Positions 54,731 to 64,000 of a stretch of 64,000 nucleotides of DNA are shown piece after piece. Position numbers and translations under genes: made by a program. This DNA comes from Aculops lycopersici. Lineage: Eukaryota; Arthropoda; Arachnida; Trombidiformes; Eriophyidae. The stretch is from the NCBI GenBank assembly GCA_015350385.1, contig WNKI01000001.1:2172015-2236014 (forward strand), given 5' to 3'. The notes below the pieces were generated by a model, which saw only the letters and a program-made list of their open reading frames with translations, was not told the origin of the DNA and did no database searches. How positions within the stretch are numbered: position 1 is the first letter of the stretch; every line of letters begins with the position of its first letter.

Positions 54731-57478
54731 TTAAACTGCGTATTGTTGGCGTAGCCGCTCCCTGGTGTCGACGGGAAAAGATTGAATGAATTCTATCCAA
54801 TTTGGATCGCCTACTTGTTGTTTAAAACCATGCAATATCTCATAGAATGATTGCTTCAAATCTTGTCGCGGTTCTTCCCAACAAGCAATTGCATCACAGA
54901 AATAATAAAAGTCGTTCACTACTCCACTTGGATTCTTTCTAATTAGCTCACAGATACCTCTAAAGGCCGACTCCTTGGCCTCGTTATCTCGGATTGATCT
55001 CACTGAGGCGCACCAGGGTTGAATGAAATCCTTGAGATTTGGGGCTATATCTTCCGGGCAAGCGAACGAGAGACGTCCAATACTTATAGCCGAATTATCC
55101 AGCAAAGTGCGTGGAATATTCTGTTGGTTTATATTAGAAATAAGCTGGCCGAGTAACATGGGTACATATGGGCGAATATCTCCGCCTAAAACAAGTGCAA
55201 TTTCCCCGACAGCCCAAGTGGCGTTGTTACAAACTGATACGTGTTCGTATTGAAGGTTTTGAGCTAGGGGTGTCATGATCCGAGGTATATAGGGACGCAC
55301 TAAAGGAAAGCAGGCCTTCGTTAGATCCCCCAGCAAAGCAAAGGAACTCTGTCTAACTTCAGGCATTGGGTCAGTCATACATTGCAACGTCAAGTCTATA
55401 ATATTCGAAGAAGCAACTAGTTCCGTTATTTGACCTTTGAGTCCCTCAGCGAGGCCGCTGAGTAAGTCCAGTGCAGCTATCATGAAATCCTTGTTCGGAG
55501 CATCATTGTTATGAGGGTCTAGATTGTAAGAGATGGCTTGTTGAAGATTTTGTTCCACTAAAGAGAGGCATCTCCTATATACCGCCTCACAATACGGCTT
55601 GAACCCCTCGCAAAGGGCAACAGCAATGCTCGAGAGACACTCGAGTAGGGGGAATAGATCTCGGTCGGCATCACTGAGCTTGTTCCATTTAGTTATTATT
55701 GGGGGCATGAGTAGTTCTATGTATCTTGGTTGGTTGAGATGGTGCTTAACGGATTCGGCTAGAGTTCCGACTGCGTCATAAAGGTTGAGTAGATTCTTGT
55801 GTTGGTACTTATCGAAAGCTTGAACTAATGTTGTTAATATCTGATCCAAATAAGGGACCAACTCGAGGCCAGCCCCTTCGGCTAAAGTCGCGAATGCGCT
55901 ACAGGCTGCTTCTTGGACTCGTTTGTTATTATCTAGAATGCATTTGAGCAAACCACCCACAACCATTCCGAAATTCCGCTCCTGGGGACTTTGCATAACC
56001 CAATTTGTGTATCTGCTCATCGTCCAGCAGGTAATCGATCGGACCATCGGGTGGCTATCGGACATTCGCTCGACCAAGTAAGGAACGAGGCTTGGCAGAT
56101 GGGGCACCATGCCGCTAAGGGCACCCTCGGCCACGGCACCTATTGCCAAAACAGCTGCCTCCTTGACAACCCAGTCGTTGTGGTTCAGGGTCTTTTGCAG
56201 TTCTTGAAAAACAAATGGTAATATTTCATCTGAGTAACTATGAGCGAGACAATCTAATGCGGCAGCAGTACACTTTCTTATGTTCCAACTGGCGCCCATA
56301 CCACCGTCATCATCTAGACCATCGTCATCATCATCTTCGTAGTCAAAGTCGGCATCCTCGAGATCAGAGATATCATCACCACCGTTTGTTAGGTCACTCG
56401 TTTGTGGTTTGGGTACGTTAGCGTGTCCAAACTTGGACTTGTAGAACCTGGGCTTTATATCATCATCCTTATCTGGCACCATATAATTATCTTCGATGTC
56501 AGCTCGCATCGCTTCAATATCCTCGGCCGAGTGGCGCATCTTCTCCATGAAGAATGGAATCAGCTGAGGAAGATACTCTCGGAGAACAGTCTTGCCATAC
56601 TCATTCTCTGGAACTGATAACCAAAATTCGCACGCCTCGAGAGCAATGTCCTCGTCGGGGTCTTTGGAACGCTCAATCATGTAGTGTATGACGACGTGTA
56701 AATGAGGTGCCAAGATTTCGGGTTTTGTCTCGAACAGTGCTACTAATGAGCGGCAAACATTTTTCTTAACCTCACTGTCCTGATCATTTGCAAGGGAGAA
56801 AAGGGCCTGAACATAACGATCCAGTAGGTCTAAGATGGGTTTTGCTTGACAAGTTACAAATTGGTTCACGCAAACTAAAGCATGGTTTCTAATTTTGCCG
56901 CGTGGATGATTGAAGAATTCAAGGAATCTGGGTATCATAGCCTCAACTGTGGATATCATGGAATCTGTACAAAGATACTCAACCAGGTCCTCACATATAC
57001 TATCTAATGCACTGAATGCTGATTCAACAATCTCATCTTGACTGGAATTCAATAGTTCTCCCAGACTCGGGAGTAGCTCAGTCCAGGTGTAGATTTCGCC
57101 ACTAGCTGCAACATTGGTAATCAGTAGACCAACAGTAGCTCGGATAACATTGGATGAGTCCTTTAGGAGTTCCAGAGATCGCTTCTTAATAAGATCTTTA
57201 AGTTCATTAGGAAAGTATTGATAGTGCTTGCGCACATTATTCTTTAGCACAAGACCACTGAGGGATCTAGTTGTCTCGTCGCAACTATTTGGATCGGACA
57301 GAATACAGAGTAGTGAATAGTTGAACTCTGGCAGTTTACTCCAATCTTCGAGCTTCTTCTGGATTTGCCTTTGAACTTGAGCGTCAGTTGATTGACTCTC
57401 TTTCAGGAGAAGTAGGGTTTGCTCGAGGAACATATAATGTGGATCAGTTTTACCCGGCTCCGGTTGGGACCCCATCAT
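54731..57478 (-). CDS. TNPO1: Transportin-1 (importin beta-2)
   Basis: Transportin-1 is a HEAT-repeat karyopherin that imports PY-NLS cargoes such as hnRNP A1 and ribosomal proteins, releasing them on RanGTP. I start at the ATG at 57478 (MMGSQPEPGK); the longer frame opens with TTG. That gives 915 residues, against about 890-898 in vertebrates. The N-terminal HEAT repeats include SLSGLVLKNNVRKHY. The acidic H8 loop is present (DLEDADFDYEDDDDDGLDDD, at about residue 370). C-terminal motifs include NFGMVVGGLLKCILDNNKRVQ and AISIGRLSFACPEDIAP. It is a single exon. Its stop is 61 bp from the stop of the convergent myosin, so 3' UTRs probably overlap. Confidence 0.97.
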   Translation of the reverse strand: MMGSQPEPGKTDPHYMFLEQTLLLLKESQSTDAQVQRQIQKKLEDWSKLPEFNYSLLCILSDPNSCDETTRSLSGLVLKNNVRKHYQYFPNELKDLIKKRSLELLKDSSNVIRATVGLLITNVAASGEIYTWTELLPSLGELLNSSQDEIVESAFSALDSICEDLVEYLCTDSMISTVEAMIPRFLEFFNHPRGKIRNHALVCVNQFVTCQAKPILDLLDRYVQALFSLANDQDSEVKKNVCRSLVALFETKPEILAPHLHVVIHYMIERSKDPDEDIALEACEFWLSVPENEYGKTVLREYLPQLIPFFMEKMRHSAEDIEAMRADIEDNYMVPDKDDDIKPRFYKSKFGHANVPKPQTSDLTNGGDDISDLEDADFDYEDDDDDGLDDDGGMGASWNIRKCTAAALDCLAHSYSDEILPFVFQELQKTLNHNDWVVKEAAVLAIGAVAEGALSGMVPHLPSLVPYLVERMSDSHPMVRSITCWTMSRYTNWVMQSPQERNFGMVVGGLLKCILDNNKRVQEAACSAFATLAEGAGLELVPYLDQILTTLVQAFDKYQHKNLLNLYDAVGTLAESVKHHLNQPRYIELLMPPIITKWNKLSDADRDLFPLLECLSSIAVALCEGFKPYCEAVYRRCLSLVEQNLQQAISYNLDPHNNDAPNKDFMIAALDLLSGLAEGLKGQITELVASSNIIDLTLQCMTDPMPEVRQSSFALLGDLTKACFPLVRPYIPRIMTPLAQNLQYEHVSVCNNATWAVGEIALVLGGDIRPYVPMLLGQLISNINQQNIPRTLLDNSAISIGRLSFACPEDIAPNLKDFIQPWCASVRSIRDNEAKESAFRGICELIRKNPSGVVNDFYYFCDAIACWEEPRQDLKQSFYEILHGFKQQVGDPNWIEFIQSFPVDTRERLRQQYAV

Positions 57479-57505
57479 TGCTAGAACTTGATTCTGGCAC
57501 GCCAA

Positions 57506-57861
57506 CGCGTGGTTAGTTTTATCCTATTGTTTTATGCTCTGACTTGTGACTGATGCTCAGGTATACTTCCGATTTGTGCCCATGGACTCATAGGTTTATT
57601 AATCGATTTCCCGATGGAAAAAAGGGTCTTTCTTATATTTGTAGGTTCAATAAATTCATCAATAACAATGTTAAAAGCAAATTTTTGGTAAATTTTTGGT
57701 GATTGTGAGAGTAGATAGACATTTGTCGTCGTATTTACAAAAATTCAACGAGCGGTTTTGTGGACGAGAACAAGATGAGATAGCACATGCGATTATCGTC
57801 GAAGCGGCGCCCGTTCGCTCATCCATCTTATCGAACTTTCTGCTCCAACATTCATCGAGTT
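57506..57861. other. Upstream region of transportin-1
   Basis: AT-rich intergenic DNA between the transportin start and the tRNA gene. It probably contains the minus-strand transportin promoter. No gene. Confidence 0.5.
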
Positions 57862-57944
57862 GTCAGGATGGCCGAGCGGTCTAAGGCGCCGGATTCAAGT
57901 CCCGGTCCTCGATGAGGGCGTGGGTTCGAATCCCACTTCTGACA
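57862..57944 (+). tRNA. tRNA-Leu: tRNA-Leu (anticodon CAA), no intron
   Basis: The acceptor GTCAGGA pairs with TTCTGAC, with discriminator A at 57944. The D arm starts at GGCCGAGCGGTCTAAGGC. The anticodon loop TTCAAGT gives CAA. A long type II variable arm CCTC-GAT-GAGG is typical of Leu, and the T arm is GTGGG-TTCGAAT-CCCAC. The anticodon stem has one A-C mismatch at its last pair. Animal tRNA-Leu(CAA) genes often contain an intron; this one does not. A T-run at 57950-57955 serves as the Pol III terminator. Confidence 0.95.
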
Positions 57945-57949
57945 CATTC

Positions 57950-57955
57950 TTTTTT
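57950..57955 (+). terminator. Pol III T-run terminator after tRNA-Leu
   Basis: Six Ts starting five bases after the mature 3' end. Confidence 0.7.
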
Positions 57956-58563
57956 GTCGTTATTCGAATCACGAATCGAAATCTGTGGTTATGGAAAGTC
58001 GCTCAAAATGGTATGTTCTTACCTTTGTTTAAACATCCTTCAAGCTACTCCATTTGATTAGAAATTGAAAAATTTCTTCACACCATCCTAAGCTTTTTTA
58101 ATCAAGTTTTCTGAATGAACTGAAACACGAGCTCGAAGGTGAAGTATTAGTATGTATTTCGATAGAATTTATTGAATTGCCCCATATTGATTGATTTAAT
58201 ATTGTGGATATATATATATATAATTACACGTAATGATATATCGCTGTATTTATACAATTTATGATACTGTACTTGACGCTTGGTGTCATTTGTGTAAAAA
58301 GATTTCCAAACTCTTCTAGAGTTAATCTTGATACTGCTTATGTCCGGTGGTTGCTTTGTGATTTGATGATAGTGAATGACATGGTACTGGTTCCAGATTT
58401 AATTTCTCGATGAATCGGTAATTCGACTCGAGGCAAATAATCTACTAGTTTCTCTTGAACTAATTGATGATTATATCCATCGAGATCATGGGCTGGTGTT
58501 AAAAGCATGATGATAGTGGATATATAATAAAAGCTCTGCTGTTGAGGCTCCTCTTTCTCGTGT
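57956..58563. other. Intergenic region and reticulon 3' UTR
   Basis: AT-rich with a (TA)n stretch near 58210-58220. No gene is seen. Confidence 0.5.
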
Positions 58564-61544
58564 TTACTTTTGTTTCTTGCTTACATCCGATCCTCCTCCA
58601 ATCAAGGCGCTAACTTTACTCGTTACAAGCGATGTAACACAAGACATCTGGCTTGAGGCCAAATTTAGGTACTCATCAATTTTAGTCTTGTTCTTGTCGT
58701 AAAAGATTGGAACTGTAAATAATGCCAAATATGACATAGTGATGATGGTTAGTCCATTGAACCAAGCGCCAATGTAAGTGAGCACATAGAGAAACAGCGC
58801 AAACTTTAGAGTTGAAAACTTGTCTTGAACCAGAAGCACCTGTTTGAAGTAAACCAAAGATGAGTTGATGTTATTGTGCGATGAGTCGACAAGGCGGTGT
58901 AATTTCTCAGGCGACATATTAACATCTAAGCTCAAAACTTTATCCCATATGTGATCGAATGGAGTATCCTGTGATCTATTGAGCGTTTTCATTGCCATCT
59001 TGTAGATGCGAATTAAGCTTGAGCTTAAGATAATACCCAATGCCGTATAGGCAACCACTGATATGATTGAAAAGAATGTTAGTGCTAAAATTAAACTGCT
59101 TCCAATGGCAAATATAAGTCCCGTCTCAATGGGTTTGGTCCAATGGAATAAATGAGAAACCTTGGAGTAGCTTGAGATTAGTAGGTTCTTGACGGCGGTC
59201 AAGTCGGGCGCCGCTCCTGTGACCTGGGAGCTCGATGAAGCCTGTGAGGTATTTGCGCCAGATGCTGACGACTTTCTCTTGGTTGGCGAGGGGGTTTGCT
59301 CTTGTTGCTTGGCTTGTCCTTGTCCCTCACTTCCACTACTCGAGCTACTGAACTGTGGCAACTCAAAGTCGGCCAACTCGCCGCCAGGTCCGGCGGCCGC
59401 GCTGCCAGCTCCACCATCTTGGCCCATAAGCAAATCGTCGGAATAATTCTTTGTGAACTCCATGTTGTATTTGTTTTCGTTTTCGTTGTTGTTGTCCTTA
59501 ATGATATTATGATAGTTTACTGGATCTGAGGTTTCGTCGCCGGATGCAGTTTGAAACGAACTCTCAACGCAATCTATTGTCTCCTGGTGCGAATCAGTGC
59601 CTCTTGTCGCCTGTTGGTGTTTCGATAGCTCGCGATCAAATTCCCTGGACTGTCTTTGTAAATTCCCTTCCTCTTTAGATGAAATCACTTGCTCAATAGT
59701 GTCCTCGACGAGTGTCTTTGCAAGTTTCAACTCCTCTATTGATGGCGACTTTTTAATTTCGTCATGCGCTTGACATGCCACTACTGGTGTTGCTATCTCT
59801 TGGTCTGGCTGCTTGTGACTACTACTTGGCTCCACGTTGTCGTTATGGTTGTCGTCGTCGACGTTTGCGTCCAACACTTCAACTTTTTCCAACTCTCTGG
59901 TATCCTTCTCCTCAACAACGTCGACACTCGATAGCGACTCGGTGCTACTAGCGGCAATCTCAGTGATACTCGTTGGCTTGTCGTTTTCTGCTACCACTTC
60001 TTCTCCTCCTTTTTCTTTTTCTTCCCCGTGCCCGTCAACTTTTTGCTTGTTGTCTGGCTCCTGCTCGTCGTGGTTGTCGCCGTTTTCGCCTAACTCAGCC
60101 TCCTCTTCGCCTTTGGTGGTAGTTGAGATGATATCTTGCTGCTGGTCTTCGTGGATATTACTATCGACTACTTCGGCTAGGTTGCTACTTGTGGTAGAAG
60201 TTTCCTCGTTGGACTCTACGCTTGCTTCTACAGTGAGAGAGTTAGGGAAAATCAGTATGGAAACTGCTGGTTAACTTCATATGCTTTATGGTAAACAAAC
60301 TAATACTGCTAGCTCTTTATGCTACACTATACACACGAACACACAGAGAGCGAATGGAATAAAGAGGGAGAGAAAAACACCAAGATAAAGCTTGCGCCGC
60401 CTTGTGTTGCTTGCCTCGGGGATAAGCAAGCCAACAAGAGAGGGGAGAGGCACCCCAAAGCTGAAAACGCCATCGATTGGCAGTCAGTAAGCGAGCGAGT
60501 TGCGCGCAGGTTACAGTTTGATGGGGGAAAAAGAGCGAAAATTAGGCCTACGTTTGCGTAAGAGATGGGCGCTGCCCTCCCCCATCCAGTGGTGCGCGTT
60601 TTCTCGTTCGCTCTCTCTCTCTCGTGCACAGAGACAGTCACACACATTGAGCGAATGCGACAACATTGGCCAGCTTTTGCCTCGACTCTCGAGCTGCATT
60701 CCTTTTGATCGCTGTGGACCCGGAAAGCGAAAGCAAAAGCAAGTAGCAAATGGACTAGAATTCACCCTAATACTTAAAGACTTTTGGGCGGGGAAAAAGG
60801 GAAGCTTGCTGCCGTTGCACTGGGCGCTGTTTAAATTTGGGGGTCTCGTCTCATTGTTGTGGTGGTGACTCATCGGCGCCCATTAGACTGACTGCAGTTC
60901 CGAACGGGACGACAACGAGCACAACGCAACACAGAACGCAGAGGAAAGTTTGCCAATGCACAATTGCACGTGTAAAGCTAGGCAACTTTCTCTTTTCATC
61001 GCTCCCCTCCATCGCGAATGCCTCTGAAGAGAAAAAGTTTCGCCCCGAGCCCACAAATTGGTGGCCGATGTACACACCCAGTGGAAGCGCGCGGAAAGAT
61101 TTGGGGGAGGCATACGGATGCGACCCCCTTTAGTTTGCTCGTCTCTGGCCTCAGTCAAGAGAAACAAACGCGAGTTACATAAGACAGGCGGCTTTCACCT
61201 TTCGCCTCCCTCGCATACCACAGATGAGTTAGCCAACCTAACTATTAGCATAATATTTAGTCAAGAGCTAATAATATTCATAGGCCAAACGAAAACTTAC
61301 CTTGCCGAAGCTCGCCATGTCCACTTCCGAGATTATTGTTCTCCTTGCTAGCATCAGTGCTCATTATACTATCGTTTAAAGCAATTAGATTGCCGCCGTT
61401 GGAGCTGGTAACGGCCGGCGGCGACGTCTCCAGTATTTCGCTAGCTTCCGCACGGTCCAAGGTCAAGTTCAGCGAATCCACCGACATGTCCATAAGGTTC
61501 CTGGGGTTTGGGTTAATGTTTTGGTTTCGGTTCTGGTTGTCCAT
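58564..61544 (-). CDS. Rtnl1-like: Reticulon, two exons, 635 aa
   Basis: Reticulons are hairpin membrane proteins that curve ER tubules. Exon 1 is 61301-61544 (MDNQNRNQNINPNPR...) ending CAAG|GTAAGT. Exon 2 is 58564-60227 after CACTGTAG. They join in phase 1 to give ...RQ-E-ASVESNEE... and a 635-residue frame without stops. Residues 1 to about 400 are acidic, Ser/Thr-rich and disordered. The reticulon homology domain is the C-terminal 200 residues: SHLFHWTKPIETGLIF, LALTFFSIISVVAYTALGIIL as the first hairpin, ALFLYVLTYIGAWFNGLTI as the second, then LFTVPIFYDKNKTKIDEYL. The end is KKQK, an ER retrieval-type dilysine. An isoform starting inside exon 2 is possible. Confidence 0.93.
60228..61300 (-). 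other. Rtnl1-like: Reticulon intron (1073 bp)
   Basis: The donor is G|GTAAGT and the acceptor CTCTCACTGTAG. It is GC-richer in the middle, with (CT)n near 60611-60622. An alternative promoter is possible, but no extra coding exon was recognised. Confidence 0.8.
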
Positions 61545-63061
61545 AGTGAAGCTTTCCTAATTTAAAATTTCCAATCTCTCTCTTTCTCTGTCAAATGAAA
61601 TTTCTCACTCAAAAATGGGGTGCAAGATTTCACTTCTCCTGTGGTTCTTCAAATCAAATTCTATAACCTAATCTGTTTTGCTGCTGCGACTAATTGATTG
61701 AGTGATTGATATATAGTAACTAAAGATAACAGTCGATTCACACTAATATTTTTCAAGCAACTAACCTCTAGGTGGCTGTTGCTTTTGCTGAGTATATTCT
61801 GAGTCTAATACGGATGCTGAGTATTCTGGGCTAATATTTGGTATTGTTTAGTGCTTCGATGTTAAATGTAGTGTAGTATCTTGGTTTCTGGTAGTAGGAA
61901 TAAATGTAATCATTATTTTGCTAATCGATTGCTAATCAATGGGAAAATCATTTAGCGAGAATATTGAGATGAGAATTGACACGATGTTAATAATGAGCTT
62001 CAATTTGCAATGTGGCACAACTCCGCTTTTTTCTCTTCCTTTTGTCACTACTCCCTTCTTTGGCCAACACGTTCCTTTCCCAAGCGGCTTTCTTCTTGTT
62101 GTCCTTTTTCAGCGTCCAATGAGCCGGCGGCAATGGCTTTTTGCAATGCGATGCAACGCAACGCAAGACAACACAACGGCCAACTCTTCACTATTCACGC
62201 AACTATTTTAGACGCAGACTGGGCACCGCTGCTTGTAAACGTACGGAGCACCGCTGTGTACGTTCAGCTCTGCGACGAGCGGTGACTTTTGTTGTTGCTG
62301 TTGCCGGCCGGCCGGCCAGCGAGTGCGGCCACTGCTTTGGCCTCCTCCTACTCACCTGTCACAGATGGACGGGAAGCTTTGTGCAGAGGAGCGACGGCCA
62401 CTTGCTTCGCCTCGGCGCCGCCGTCACGACAACTCCCACACTTAGCATCAGTCAAACTACTACGCAAAGTCTACAGAATAGACACAGAGTCAAGGTCAAC
62501 CCTTTGGGCTAAAAAAATTAGCAAAACTTTATCTCTGCAGTGGGGAGATGAAACCACAGCTCGCACCGGAAATTCATTTGCTCGCTCGCTGTCAAGATTC
62601 CCAATCTCTTTTCGACAATCAGAAAGGATGCGTTCTAATACTAGAGAGAAGATTAAAGTGCCGGTCATTGTTGTCATCTCAACCAATGAACCAGTTGAGA
62701 TGACAACAATGTTTAAGTGGTTCTACGGAACGCTAAACGCTGTGGTCAGCTAAGTAAAAATCTGTGAACCTAAGCAATATGGAGCTCACAGGAGTTTAGT
62801 TGCATTAGATTCTCATGTTCACCCACAAGAGTCTAACATCAATGATTACGTCAGAATTTTTGGGCGGAATCTAGAGTTGCTATGATGGCACAAAATTAAA
62901 TACCCCACTCTCATTTCGCTTATGGGCACAAAGAAAATCTTGCTCATCTTTTAATTGTCGTCGTGGTAGTAATAATAATTCATTCATCAGTTCTATGAGT
63001 GTTTTAATGGAACAAGACAGTATTTCTATATTTATTGTTGTATGAATGTAATGATCAATCA
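61545..63061. other. Reticulon upstream region, contains a strong hairpin
   Basis: No protein gene is supported. It contains GCAACGCAACGC words near 62150 and the 18-bp inverted repeat described next. Confidence 0.5.
62666..62711. repeat. Perfect 18-bp inverted repeat with 10-nt loop
   Basis: The arm at 62666-62683 (starting CATTGTTGTCATC) is the exact reverse complement of 62694-62711. The stem stops sharply at both ends. Options are a small RNA hairpin, a cruciform or a foldback element remnant. Confidence 0.85.
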
Positions 63062-64000
63062 TCATGTTTTGGCTAGTAGGTTATTGCAGTAGCAAATTTT
63101 CTTCAATTCTATATCACTCTTGACGCACTTTGATTGGTCTTTGTACAAATTTAGTCTTGACATTGACTCACTTCGCACACTAAACTGACACTTTTCATTC
63201 ATCTTCATCACAGCTGATTTTTTAGTTTCAAAATCCAAGTGATTGAAGTCTAGAATCTTCTTGGCCTCTGCTACTTCGCTCATACAATCGTCCATATTGT
63301 CGCCATAGTACCTAACCACCTCCTGGAACAAACCACCGCCTGGTGAAGTGGACAGCAAGATGTTGTACTCACGATTTGGCAGTTGCATAAATCTCTTATT
63401 TGGAGATTCAGTTTTTGTAGATCGTAACGTTTCGCTTGATTCTACTTCCGGCGATTCGGAACCTGGCACATTTGTTGTCTCAACTCTTGGAGCTGAAGTG
63501 GTGGTCATGATCTTTGTTTTAGTGGTGAGTGGCTTTGATGATTTCGTGGTGGTGGTAGTCTTTCCATGATGTTTCCTTGATTTAGGCTGATCGGTTTGTC
63601 CTGATATTTGAGCTTGAGTTTCGGTTCCAATATTTGACTCGTCACTTAGAGTCTGCCGCTTGCCTCGCTGCTTCTTGGCCTTAGTTTTCTCAAAATCAAA
63701 CAGCTCAGCTTTGTGGATTTTCTCCAAATCTAACATGTGGCACAAGTCCGTCGACCGGACTATTCGCGAACCCATGTGTACGTAGACCTGGTAATAGGCG
63801 GCGCCAAGGACATCAAGTGTCGAAGTTTTAACGTCTTGGAACTGATTGCAAACACAATAGTTGTCGGGTATGCCTGCTTCGATGCAAGAGCGATCGAGTT
63901 CCTCGCTAGTGTGTGAGTCTAGCAGGGATAAAATTTTAAAATCTTGCTTGTAAGTGATGCCATTGAGCAACTTGATTTGGGCAACTGTAGTCTTGGCTGT
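63062..64000 (-). CDS. DUF229-family (sulfatase-like) protein, C-terminal part, runs off the window
   Basis: DUF229 proteins are secreted or membrane-linked proteins with an alkaline-phosphatase/sulfatase-like fold, abundant in nematodes and arthropods. No substrate is established. The frame is open at the right edge, so the N-terminal catalytic part is missing here. Visible family features are RSCIEAGIPDNYCVCNQF, resembling the conserved IP-x-x-WCxC segment, and the terminal SRLNLYKDQSKCV with KKICYC. Between them lies a basic KKQRGKRQ site that could be cut by furin-type proteases, and a long Thr/Ser/Lys-rich linker typical of O-glycosylated stalks. Paired cysteines agree with an extracellular location. 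Confidence 0.75.
   Translation of the reverse strand, partial: TAKTTVAQIKLLNGITYKQDFKILSLLDSHTSEELDRSCIEAGIPDNYCVCNQFQDVKTSTLDVLGAAYYQVYVHMGSRIVRSTDLCHMLDLEKIHKAELFDFEKTKAKKQRGKRQTLSDESNIGTETQAQISGQTDQPKSRKHHGKTTTTTKSSKPLTTKTKIMTTTSAPRVETTNVPGSESPEVESSETLRSTKTESPNKRFMQLPNREYNILLSTSPGGGLFQEVVRYYGDNMDDCMSEVAEAKKILDFNHLDFETKKSAVMKMNEKCQFSVRSESMSRLNLYKDQSKCVKSDIELKKICYCNNLLAKT

Overview
This window is animal nuclear DNA, most likely from an arthropod. The recognisable genes are metazoan: CaM kinase I, GAPDH, V-ATPase subunit c, syntaxin-18, a TDRD9/spindle-E helicase, a Blimp-1-type zinc-finger protein, a PDZ-RhoGEF, a class V myosin, transportin-1, a reticulon and a DUF229 protein. Most genes read as one uninterrupted exon, including a 1137-residue myosin, a 1327-residue helicase and a 915-residue transportin. 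Only CaMKI, STRAP and the reticulon show clear introns. Such intron loss resembles that reported for eriophyoid mites, but this taxonomic call is inference.

Layout. Positions 1-5185 hold a (GA)n tract with a sequencing gap and the 3' exons of CaMKI. Positions 6047-8479 encode a Gln/Pro-rich secreted or signal-anchored orphan. STRAP (+) and V-ATPase c (-) converge at 9.9-11.7 kb, and GAPDH lies divergent from V-ATPase c at 13.4 kb. Syntaxin-18 follows, then a DNAJC16-like C-terminal half. A tight cluster at 19.9-25.3 kb holds NAA20 (-), PDRG1 (-), a 92-residue unknown (-) and the TDRD9-like helicase (+). A GC-richer, repeat-rich, gene-free stretch of about 15.9 kb then leads to the Blimp-1-like gene at 41.2 kb. 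After it come a PEST-type tyrosine phosphatase (-), LEO1 (-), PDZ-RhoGEF (+), mini-myosin V (+), transportin-1 (-), tRNA-Leu(CAA), the reticulon (-) and the 3' end of a DUF229 gene (-).

The genes form no single pathway; most are housekeeping, trafficking, signalling or transcription genes. The most striking feature is promoter sharing by local duplication. GAPDH and V-ATPase c carry a nearly identical core promoter and 5' UTR as an inverted repeat. The PDZ-RhoGEF and the adjacent myosin share matching blocks in their upstream DNA and the same first six codons, and the myosin lacks its usual N-terminal domain. This looks like gene 5' ends being replaced by copies from neighbours.

Other oddities: a stop-free, frame-preserving candidate intron inside the phosphatase domain; gaps of 36, 47 and 61 bp between genes; and family members missing expected domains (Tudor, PR/SET, J domain, RGS, five of six IQ motifs).
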